Shown here: positions 8,559 to 16,112 of the stretch, piece by piece
Position numbering within the stretch: position 1 is the stretch's first letter
Layout of the letters: each line of letters starts with the position of its first letter
Origin: Ferruginibacter sp.
GTDB taxonomy: Bacteria; Bacteroidota; Bacteroidia; Chitinophagales; Chitinophagaceae
DNA: 64,000 nt
NCBI RefSeq assembly: GCF_028288465.1
Contig: NZ_JAQBNR010000059.1
Span: forward strand, 1 to 64,000
Direction: 5' to 3'
Position numbers and translations under genes: made by a program
Notes under the pieces: model-generated
What the model saw: the letters and a program-made list of their open reading frames with translations, nothing else
Told to the model about the DNA's origin: nothing
The model's database searches: none

Positions 8559-8609
8559 GTACAAGTGAGTGACACAACGATGACGCCATGAAAAACAACT
8601 GACCGTCCC
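8559..8609 (+). repeat. Dispersed intergenic repeat, diverged copy B
   Basis: GTACAAGTGAGTGACACAAC leads to an ACCGTCC right end. Similarity to copy D extends left, where GGCGTTGCCC at 8538 matches AGCGTTGCC at 55415. It is more diverged than the other copies and lies just upstream of the sigma factor gene. Confidence 0.4.
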
Positions 8610-8650
8610 AAAATTCATCCAAACATCAAAATATTCCATAGCTCAATTTT

Positions 8651-9232
8651 TTGACTTTTATAACCAACATATCAACGGATCAGCAATCAGATAAGGAGCT
8701 GATGGCGGCATTTAAAACCCACGATGATATAAAATATTTGAGCGTTTTGTACCAGCGGTATATGGACCTGGTATTTGGGGTTTGCCTTAAATATTTTAAA
8801 GATGCTGAACGCAGCAAGGATGCAGTGATGGATATTTTTGAGGAACTGAATACCAAGCTTAAACTGCATGAAGTAGATAATTTTAAAGGCTGGCTGCATG
8901 TTCTGGCACGCAATTACTGCCTGATGCAGCTGAGGAGCCCGAGAAACCTGAAAACAAGCGAGTGGAATGCTGATTTTATGCAATCGGCAGAAGTTACGCA
9001 TCTGCAAAACGAAGCATTCGAAAAAGAGACCAGTTTTAAATACCTGGAAGCTTGTATGGAAACATTGCCGGCAGATCAAAAACAAAGCATTGAATTATTT
9101 TACCTGCAAAAAAAGTGTTACAATGAAATTGCAGTGATCACAGGCTTTGAATGGAACAAAGTGAGAAGTTTTATACAAAATGGAAAAAGAAATTTGAAAT
9201 TGTGTGTGGAAGCAAAACAGGCGGATGATTGA
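8651..9232 (+). CDS. RNA polymerase sigma-70 family (ECF-type) sigma factor
   Basis: A protein of about 193 residues. Region 2 is visible as DDIKYLSVLYQRYMDLVFGV..KYFKDAERSKDAVMDIFEEL, and region 4 as a C-terminal helix-turn-helix around LPADQKQSIELFYLQKKCYNEIAVITG. The start is uncertain. A TTG at 8651 gives an N-terminus with the typical SDKELM segment before region 2, whereas the first ATG (8702) would cut into it. No cognate promoter motif is obvious. The gene overlaps the next by one base (TGATG), so it is translated together with a membrane protein that probably acts as its partner or anti-sigma. Confidence 0.85.
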   Translation: MTFITNISTDQQSDKELMAAFKTHDDIKYLSVLYQRYMDLVFGVCLKYFKDAERSKDAVMDIFEELNTKLKLHEVDNFKGWLHVLARNYCLMQLRSPRNLKTSEWNADFMQSAEVTHLQNEAFEKETSFKYLEACMETLPADQKQSIELFYLQKKCYNEIAVITGFEWNKVRSFIQNGKRNLKLCVEAKQADD

Positions 9233-10563
9233 TGGCAGATAATAAAACAAATATCATTTACACAGCAGAAAATATACAACAATATTTTGAGGGCAGGTTA
9301 TCGCCGGAAGCAATGCACGCCATAGAAAAAGCGGCATTGGACGACCCGTTTTTGGCTGATGCCCTGGAAGGGTACGAAGCGATGAATGGCAAAGAGTGGC
9401 GACAGCAATTGAACGAGGCCAAAGCGCAAATTGCCGCGAAAGAAAATACCAGAAAAGCAACTCCGGTGATCACTGTTTTTAAATGGTGGCAAGCCGCAGC
9501 CGCAGTAATAGTGCTTGCAGGCGGTATAGGGCTGGCTTATTTGTTTAACCGGCCATCAACTGTCAATAATGAAAATGTTTCCATTGCTGATTTAAAACAA
9601 AAGGATAGCAGTGAACAAGTTGCTGTAGCAGAAACTAAAAGTGATTCAATTGCTGCAAGAAGCGACTCTCAGCAACAACGGGTAGTAGTTATAAAAGACA
9701 ATCCGAAACGATTGATAGCGCAGTTAAAAACAAAACAAGTTTCAGACAGCACTACTGTTGCTATGAATGAAAATGCTGACAAAGCAGAAGAAAAAGTGAA
9801 ACCGGGGTTGATCAGGAATGACGAGTCAAAAGAAGTAGCTACTGAAGACAATGCCAGCAATATGCCGTCTGTAGCTGCGCCGGCTGCCGCTTCAAAAGCA
9901 TTTAAAAAAGATGCAAACAATGGTGCAGAGGGATACAACAATACATCGCTCAGTAAAAATAATACGGTGCTTAGAAATTATTTTTCTGCCACTGTAACAG
10001 CGCCTGATAATACGCCGCTGCCTTTTGCCAATGTGCTGGTGCTAGATGAAAACGTGGGCACTTATGCTGATGCCAAAGGCAGATTTAAACTGGCCGCAGC
10101 AGACAGCATTTTAAATATCCGAGTGCGGGCGGCAGGTTTTATGTCGCAGGTGTATCCAATTAAAAGTAATATCGCCGATAACAGAATTGTGTTGAATGAG
10201 CAGCAGGTGGCTACAAAAGATATTGTGCAGTTTAAAAATAAAAAGCTGCCTGGTACTATGCCAAAAATAACCATGCAACTGGACACCTTGCTGAATGTGG
10301 AACCTGAAGATGGCTGGAGTAATTATGATACCTATCTTTCCAATAATGTTATGCCCGATCGTTCCATAGCAGGCAAAAATATTCATGGTGAAGTGGAAGT
10401 AACTTTTGACGTTCACAAAGACGGTACGTTAAGCAATATGAATATTGCCAAATCATTGTGCGCTGCCTGTGATGCAGAGGCATTGCGGGTGATTAAAGAA
10501 GGTCCGCAATGGAAGGTAAAAAAAGGAAAAAAAGAGAAGGGTAAAGTAAAGGTGAAATTTTAA
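9232..10563 (+). CDS. Membrane-tethered CarboxypepD_reg-like / TonB-C protein, probable partner of the sigma factor
   Basis: A 443-residue protein whose ATG overlaps the sigma factor stop. Residues about 1-75 are cytoplasmic and acidic/Ala-rich, with AENIQQYFEGRLSPEAMHAI resembling the N-terminus of anti-sigma-like proteins. A transmembrane segment (WWQAAAAVIVLAGGIGLAYLF) lies near residue 82-102. A low-complexity Ser/Lys/Asp linker follows, then a carboxypeptidase-regulatory-like beta domain (TPLPFANVLVLDENVGTYAD) near 255-325. A C-terminal TonB-C-type domain (GEVEVTFDVHKDGTLSNMNI, then a pair of Cys in SLCAACDAEALRVI) completes it. It may sense a periplasmic or outer-membrane state and control the sigma factor; this is inferred from coupling and topology. 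Confidence 0.8.
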   Translation: MADNKTNIIYTAENIQQYFEGRLSPEAMHAIEKAALDDPFLADALEGYEAMNGKEWRQQLNEAKAQIAAKENTRKATPVITVFKWWQAAAAVIVLAGGIGLAYLFNRPSTVNNENVSIADLKQKDSSEQVAVAETKSDSIAARSDSQQQRVVVIKDNPKRLIAQLKTKQVSDSTTVAMNENADKAEEKVKPGLIRNDESKEVATEDNASNMPSVAAPAAASKAFKKDANNGAEGYNNTSLSKNNTVLRNYFSATVTAPDNTPLPFANVLVLDENVGTYADAKGRFKLAAADSILNIRVRAAGFMSQVYPIKSNIADNRIVLNEQQVATKDIVQFKNKKLPGTMPKITMQLDTLLNVEPEDGWSNYDTYLSNNVMPDRSIAGKNIHGEVEVTFDVHKDGTLSNMNIAKSLCAACDAEALRVIKEGPQWKVKKGKKEKGKVKVKF

Positions 10564-10644
10564 GCGGGTAATCTTCAGCACAAATCCCGGGTAAGCCTTT
10601 TCAGCAATCTTCTATATATTTATCGTTCAAAAAAAAATATTCCA

Positions 10645-11490
10645 GTGAAAAAATATCTAACAGCTTTTTTCTGCGCAGGCATTCTTTTTATCAGTGTTGT
10701 TTCTGCCCAGGTAAGTTTGCCATCTCCCTCTACCACTCAAACTGTAAAACAAGAATTTGGCATGGGTAGTATTGAATTAGTTTATTCAAGGCCCAATATA
10801 AAAAACAGAACTGTGTTTGGCGACCTGGTACCTTATGGTAAACTGTGGCGTACCGGTGCCAACAGCGCTACCAGGTTAACTTTCACCACCCCGGTTGAAA
10901 TAGGTGGTAAAAAGATTGACACGGGGTCTTACGCACTCTACACGATTCCCTCAGAAGAAAGTTGGGAAATTATTTTGAATAAAGGCATCAGCAATAGCGG
11001 TACAAGCGGCTATAAAGAATCTGAAGACGTTGTTCATTTTACCGTACCCGCAGTAAAAACAATTGCCAGGACTGAAACCTTTACCATTCAGTTTGCCAAT
11101 ATCAAACCAGAAAACTGCGACCTGCAACTGGTATGGGAAAAGCGACTGATTACCATCCCCATTATAACCAACATAAAAGATAAAATAAGGGCACAAATTG
11201 ATGCCGCCATGCTGACTGATAAAAAACCCTACTGGCAGGCCGCCCAATTTTATTTTGAGTATGATAAAAATTTAACCAGGGCATTGGAGAATGTTACCAA
11301 AGCAACAGAAGAAAATCCCAAAGCCTACTACATGTTTTTATACAAGGCGAAAATTGAAAAAGAAATGGGCAAGAATGCCGCCGCAATGGAGACTTCCAAA
11401 ACTTCGTTAGCGCTAGCGAAAGAAGCAAAAAATGATGATTATGTGAGAATGAATGAGAAGTTGCAAAAAGAATTGAAAAAAACAAATTAA
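10645..11490 (+). CDS. DUF2911 domain secreted protein
   Basis: A 281-residue protein with a GTG start at 10645 and a signal peptide (FFCAGILFISVVSAQ). Residues 30-175 match DUF2911: GSIELVYSRPNIKNRTVFG, YGKLWRTGANSAT, and LYTIPSEESWEIILNK. The remaining part, about 190-281, is helical with TPR-like spacing (ALENVTKATEENPKAYYMFL). DUF2911 proteins are common in Bacteroidota and have no assigned function. The gene is followed by a strong terminator at 11548, and there is an 81-base gap from the preceding gene, so it may be its own unit. Confidence 0.85.
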   Translation: MKKYLTAFFCAGILFISVVSAQVSLPSPSTTQTVKQEFGMGSIELVYSRPNIKNRTVFGDLVPYGKLWRTGANSATRLTFTTPVEIGGKKIDTGSYALYTIPSEESWEIILNKGISNSGTSGYKESEDVVHFTVPAVKTIARTETFTIQFANIKPENCDLQLVWEKRLITIPIITNIKDKIRAQIDAAMLTDKKPYWQAAQFYFEYDKNLTRALENVTKATEENPKAYYMFLYKAKIEKEMGKNAAAMETSKTSLALAKEAKNDDYVRMNEKLQKELKKTN

Positions 11491-11547
11491 ACTTTAATAC
11501 TACTGGTGAAAATATTGCAGCAGTAAATTTATTACGTCAAGGAAATG

Positions 11548-11577
11548 GACTGTCATTTAAAAGTGACAGTCTTTTTT
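11548..11577 (+). terminator. Rho-independent terminator after the DUF2911 gene
   Basis: Eight-base-pair stem GACTGTCA/TGACAGTC with loop TTTAAAAG followed by six T. Confidence 0.85.
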
Positions 11578-11707
11578 ACTTAACCCCGCCAGCGGTTAAA
11601 AACCCTGACGGCGGTTTAGCATGAACGAATGCGTATTTTTTAGAATGAAAACCCTAATCAAGCGTCGACGATTTGCCCACCCTGGTTTTTTTGATGGGAT
11701 GCCACAC

Positions 11708-13348
11708 CTAAGAAAGATTCTTTACTTTTTTATTATCGGGAAGCATTGGCTGCAGCACAACGCTTAAAATAATTACCAGCAAAGCACCCACCACATTCAG
11801 CCACAGAAACGAAACAATATTGAGGTTGTAAACTAAAATAATCAACGCTTCTGAAATGACTGCTGCTATAAAAACAGCGTTTCCACCCACCCACTTCATC
11901 CAGAACGCCACCAGGAAAATACCCAGAATTACGCCGTAAAAAAGAGAACCCAAAATATTCACCGCTTCAATTAAACTGTTACCGAGATTGTATGCGAACA
12001 TAGCCACGATAATGCTGAACACACCCCAGCCAAATGTGTACCAGCGGGAAATGTTGTAGTCTTTGGCCTCAGTACAATCTTTATTGATAAACTTTTTATG
12101 AAAATCAACTACCGTGCAGGAGGCCAGCGAATTGAGCGCCGCCGCAATGCTTCCCCAGGCGGATAAAAAAATAACGGCGATTAATAAGCCTACCAAACCT
12201 TTGGGCAAATTATCTACTACAAACCGAAGAAAAATGTAATTGGTATCATTGGCATCGTCACCGGGTAAGGCTTTTTTTAAAACTGTTTTATATTGAGCCC
12301 TTAAGCCATTTAACTCAGTCATATTTTGTCCGGCAATTGCAGCGGAATATTGTTGTTCCAATTGCACCAGTGTGTCTTTGTAATTTGTTTTTTTTGCTGC
12401 AATAATTTTTGCATCATCAAAATAAACCGGTGCCTTGTGATATTGGTAAAACGAAAACACCAGCACACCCAACAATAAAATTAAAAACTGCATGGGTACT
12501 TTTACCATGCCGTTCATCAGTAAACCAACTTTGCTTTCTTTATCTGACTTGGCTGTTAAGTATCGCCCCACCTGGCTTTGATCGGTACCGAAATAACTGA
12601 GTGCTAAAAAAAAACCGCCGATTACCCCGCTCCAGATATTGTATTTATCCTTCCAGTCAAAATGATTATTGGTAACTCCCGTGGTAATGATATTCATTTT
12701 TCCCTGGCCGCCTGCAAGTTTCAATGCATCACCAAAACCAATATTAGCCGGCATTAATTTTACCACCAGGTAACCCGCTACAAACATGCCGCCTATAATA
12801 ATGATAAGTTGTAACTGCTGTGTATAAGCCACTGCTTTAGCGCCGCCGCTCATGGTATAAATGATCAGCAGGCCGCCCATCACCAGGTTGGTATAATAAA
12901 TGTTCCAGCCTAATAAGGAACTTAAAATAATGGAGGGCGCATAAATGCTTATGCCTGTTGATAAGCCCCTGGATAATAAAAATAAAGCGGAGGTAAGTGT
13001 ACGTGTTTTTACATCAAACCTGTTTTCCAAAAACTCATACGCCGTATATACTTTCAATCTTCTGAAAACAGGAACAAAAAATATGCAGATTACGATCATG
13101 GCCAGCGGCAGGCCAAAATAATATTGAACAAACCGCATCCCATCTGTATAAGCCTGGCCGGGTGCACTGATAAAAGTTACAGCGCTTGCCTGCGTACCCA
13201 TAATGCTCAGCAGAACCAAATACCAGGGCATGCTGCGGTTGCTTAAAAAGTAGCCGTCTAAATTTCTGGTTGTACGGCTTTTGTACATACCATAAATGAT
13301 AATCCCTGTAAGTGTAGCGATTAATATAATCCAGTCAAGATTACTCAT
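11708..13348 (-). CDS. Sodium:solute symporter (SSS family)
   Basis: A 546-residue inner-membrane transporter with about 13 hydrophobic helices. Family features include the N-terminal YFLSNRSMPWYLVLLSIMGTQASAVTF segment (sodium-site helix), SGGAKAVAYTQQLQ, and a late helix containing SAWGSIAAALNSLASCTVVDFHKK, typical of the C-terminal sodium-binding core. A hydrophilic loop near residues 315-360 is Lys/Gln-rich. The substrate cannot be assigned. It is the last gene of a likely minus-strand operon behind an M14 peptidase, a PIG-L deacetylase and a 34-residue microprotein, so it may import amino acids, small peptides or deacetylated sugars released by those enzymes. Confidence 0.92.
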   Translation of the reverse strand: MSNLDWIILIATLTGIIIYGMYKSRTTRNLDGYFLSNRSMPWYLVLLSIMGTQASAVTFISAPGQAYTDGMRFVQYYFGLPLAMIVICIFFVPVFRRLKVYTAYEFLENRFDVKTRTLTSALFLLSRGLSTGISIYAPSIILSSLLGWNIYYTNLVMGGLLIIYTMSGGAKAVAYTQQLQLIIIIGGMFVAGYLVVKLMPANIGFGDALKLAGGQGKMNIITTGVTNNHFDWKDKYNIWSGVIGGFFLALSYFGTDQSQVGRYLTAKSDKESKVGLLMNGMVKVPMQFLILLLGVLVFSFYQYHKAPVYFDDAKIIAAKKTNYKDTLVQLEQQYSAAIAGQNMTELNGLRAQYKTVLKKALPGDDANDTNYIFLRFVVDNLPKGLVGLLIAVIFLSAWGSIAAALNSLASCTVVDFHKKFINKDCTEAKDYNISRWYTFGWGVFSIIVAMFAYNLGNSLIEAVNILGSLFYGVILGIFLVAFWMKWVGGNAVFIAAVISEALIILVYNLNIVSFLWLNVVGALLVIILSVVLQPMLPDNKKVKNLS

Positions 13349-13413
13349 AAGCAGGCATCGTCATTTATTGCAACAGCAAGTTTACTCTTTTTTATGTAGT
13401 GTATAAGTTAATC

Positions 13414-13518
13414 TTATTTGAAATAACGGGTAATGCAATAGTAGGCTACTACCTGGAACAGCAGAAAGAAAAATACGCCGAGATACCACTTCTTCCAATA
13501 TGATTTTTCCTGTTCCAT
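13414..13518 (-). CDS. 34-residue membrane microprotein
   Basis: ATG at 13518, stop TAA at 13414-13416. The peptide starts MEQEKSYWKKWYLGVFFF and continues with a hydrophobic run to AYYCITRYFK. It has one predicted transmembrane helix (about residues 12-29), a charged Lys/Trp N-terminus and a basic C-terminus. It sits between the PIG-L deacetylase (24 bases upstream) and the sodium symporter (65 bases downstream), all on the same strand. The spacing, orientation and composition suggest a real small subunit or regulator of the transporter. That is inference; no family is recognised. Confidence 0.6.
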   Translation of the reverse strand: MEQEKSYWKKWYLGVFFFLLFQVVAYYCITRYFK

Positions 13519-13542
13519 GCTATTCGTTTTACTTCAACACAA

Positions 13543-16029
13543 TTATTTTGCAGCCGCTATTAAGTTGGCAAAAAGCCGGTAAGCGCCGGGCACTGCTGCA
13601 GGCAGTTCCCTGAAAAAAACAAGGCCGGTATATATAAATCTTCCCTTTCCATAATTGGCAATAATCAAACTGCCATCCTGGTCATTTTCGTTGGGATCTT
13701 TCATACTTAAAATGCGCTGGTAACTCGCATCAATGTTTTCTGCATTGTAGATACTGCGTTCCTGCACCCAGCCTTCAAAATCTTTGGCAGTAATTTTATT
13801 TGGATAATTCAATGCCGGATGATCAGGCAATAAAAAATTAACCGTGGCTTCTTCATCAGTAACCCGGTTACGGCTAATGGTAAAAGGATAAGGTGACATT
13901 TTAGCCTTCACCGGCCCAATTGCATTACTGGTATTGTATTGCGTGAGCAACACTCCCCCATCATTCACATATTGCATTAACGCGTCGTAACTGTTGCTTA
14001 GCCATTCATTGATGTTGTAGGCACGCACGCCCGTTACAATGGCATCAAATTGTTTAAGGTTGGCAACGGTTAAATCAGTCTGTTTCAGCATCACTACTTT
14101 ATAGCCCATTTGTTCCAGCGCCTGCGGTACTTTATCTCCTGCACCCGGGATATAACCTACCAGGCTACCTGCAATTTTCAGGTCAATTTTTAACACCGGT
14201 ACCTGGTCATAAAAATTGTATGCTATCTCCGGTATATGATCGTAGTTTATTTTGTGTACCGCATAAAACTGGTCCTGGTGAAATGATTTGGCTGACAGTT
14301 TGCCGCCATAAAAATCTTTTGAATTTTTCGCTACCGCATCACCGGCAATGGCAACATCTGCAAACTTTCTGTCACCCTTGTTCATGTGAATCACTGAATC
14401 GAAAATAGTAACCGCCTTGCTGTTGTTATTGTATTTAAATTGGGCTGCATCGTTCACAGCCGTATTGGCCTGGATGGTAAAGTGGATGGTCTTTTTTACA
14501 TTTACATCCTCATTTTTAAAAATCAGCATCGAAGGTGAACTGGTAATATTTACCGGGTAAATCAATTGTACCGGCTGATAAATTTCTCCCTTCACCGGAT
14601 CGGTATATTTATACCGCACCGGCTTTTTGAATTTAAAATTTACGCCGTCTATTGTAGCACCAAATAAAATACTCAACGGTTCATTTTCTGCCCTTCCAAT
14701 CAGTTGCTGGTCTGTTACATTAAAGCCACCTTTCTCCATTTTATTTTCCAGCCAATAAGGTTGTGATACTTTTTGGTCTGGACGGATGTAAACACTCAAC
14801 CCAAAACTGGCATTGACATCTTTTTTCAACACATCAAAGCCGTGATAAATATCGTACATGTTTACGTCGGCATTGGTTAATGCAACACCCAGGCGGTTGT
14901 TAAACGTGGCGGTAATTTTTAAGCTGTCGCCTTGCACCGCATACTGACTGCCAGCCGTGGCTTCCATAAACAAGCCGCTGCAATACTCCAGCAGTTTTTT
15001 GATGTCGTTTTGTTTTTGTTCCCTCCAGTACTCATCCTTGATGGCATCTATTTTTTTATATAACCGTACCAATTGGCTCACGCTGTTTTCAGGATGTTCA
15101 GGTGAATAATTTTTATAGATGGAATCGATGGTTGACTGAATAACGTTTGCTGCACCGGTTCTTTTCCAGCTAAGGTCAACGCCATCTAATAAATCGCTTG
15201 CGGGCTTGTCGCCTTTGATGGTTGAAAAATATTCAATGGCTTGCCCTCTTTGCGCTGGTACACCAAAGCCCTGGCTTTTATGCTGGCTGCGGCCCAGGGC
15301 AGCCAACTCTCCATAACTTTTGCCCAGCAAAGGATTGTACATTCCCGCATCCAGTTTAAACTGGTCTTCGCTGGTGGTGTTGGTATTGCCAAAATTAAAC
15401 GTGTTCCATAACATGCGTTTGGCCTGCCAAACGGTTACGCCTTCCTTCAACTGCTCAGGAAATTTTGTTGGATCTGCTGCTGCATCAAAAGCCTCCCGGG
15501 CGAGTATACCCGAGGCAGCATGGTGCCCGTGCCCTGCCCTGCTGTCTTCCGGAAAGCGGGCGATGATTACATCCGGCCTGAACTTGCGCACCACCCACAC
15601 TACATCGCTTAAAATTTTATCATGGCCCCAGGTCTTCAAGGCTTCCTCCGGTGTTTTGCAAAAGCCAAAATCGTAAGCCCTGCTAAAAAATTGTTCAGCA
15701 CCGTCAATGCGCCTGGCCGCCAGCAATTCCTGTGTGCGGATCAATCCCAAGTCTATTCCCTGTTCATCACCAATTAAATTCTGACCTCCATCTCCTCTTG
15801 TTAAACTTAGATAGCCGGTACGCACCAGTTTTTCATTCGCCAGGTAAGCCAGCAGTCGTGTATTTTCATCATCGGGGTGTGCAGCGATATACAAAACAGA
15901 ACCCAGTACATTCAGCTTTTTTACCTGCTGCAATATTTCTGAGGAAGTATAAGTTTTGGGCGTTTGCGCAATAGCGGCCGATTGCATGCAAATCACAGCA
16001 ATCATCAGCGTTGTTATTTTTTTAATCAT
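13543..16029 (-). CDS. PIG-L family deacetylase fused to a GATase-like domain
   Basis: An 828-residue exported protein with a signal peptide (residues 1-21). The LmbE/PIG-L catalytic domain follows with the zinc motif AHPDDE (H51-E55) and the distal GHGHH (H167-H170). Such enzymes remove acetyl groups from N-acetylglucosamine-type substrates. The middle part (about 340-620) is beta-rich and unassigned. Residues about 625-820 look like a class I glutamine-amidotransferase-fold domain (LEQMGYKVVML..FDAIVTGVRAYN..YVNDGGVLLTQYN) without a clear catalytic Cys. Length is far above simple PIG-L enzymes (about 230-300). It lies 83 bases downstream of the M14 peptidase gene and is probably cotranscribed with it. 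Confidence 0.88.
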   Translation of the reverse strand: MIKKITTLMIAVICMQSAAIAQTPKTYTSSEILQQVKKLNVLGSVLYIAAHPDDENTRLLAYLANEKLVRTGYLSLTRGDGGQNLIGDEQGIDLGLIRTQELLAARRIDGAEQFFSRAYDFGFCKTPEEALKTWGHDKILSDVVWVVRKFRPDVIIARFPEDSRAGHGHHAASGILAREAFDAAADPTKFPEQLKEGVTVWQAKRMLWNTFNFGNTNTTSEDQFKLDAGMYNPLLGKSYGELAALGRSQHKSQGFGVPAQRGQAIEYFSTIKGDKPASDLLDGVDLSWKRTGAANVIQSTIDSIYKNYSPEHPENSVSQLVRLYKKIDAIKDEYWREQKQNDIKKLLEYCSGLFMEATAGSQYAVQGDSLKITATFNNRLGVALTNADVNMYDIYHGFDVLKKDVNASFGLSVYIRPDQKVSQPYWLENKMEKGGFNVTDQQLIGRAENEPLSILFGATIDGVNFKFKKPVRYKYTDPVKGEIYQPVQLIYPVNITSSPSMLIFKNEDVNVKKTIHFTIQANTAVNDAAQFKYNNNSKAVTIFDSVIHMNKGDRKFADVAIAGDAVAKNSKDFYGGKLSAKSFHQDQFYAVHKINYDHIPEIAYNFYDQVPVLKIDLKIAGSLVGYIPGAGDKVPQALEQMGYKVVMLKQTDLTVANLKQFDAIVTGVRAYNINEWLSNSYDALMQYVNDGGVLLTQYNTSNAIGPVKAKMSPYPFTISRNRVTDEEATVNFLLPDHPALNYPNKITAKDFEGWVQERSIYNAENIDASYQRILSMKDPNENDQDGSLIIANYGKGRFIYTGLVFFRELPAAVPGAYRLFANLIAAAK

Positions 16030-16112
16030 CCAGAAAAAATTTAAAAGTCAAAAATCAAAAAATAGAACATCCAAATATCAGACATTGAAAAATCAGACAT
16101 CAGACATGATTT
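16030..16112 (-). repeat. Short iterated repeat between the M14 peptidase and PIG-L genes
   Basis: Read on the minus strand, the intercistronic stretch contains iterations of ATGTCTGATG/TCTGATTTTT and TTTTTTGATTTTTGAC. A similar stretch follows the ribBA stop at 28281-28311. Confidence 0.45.
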
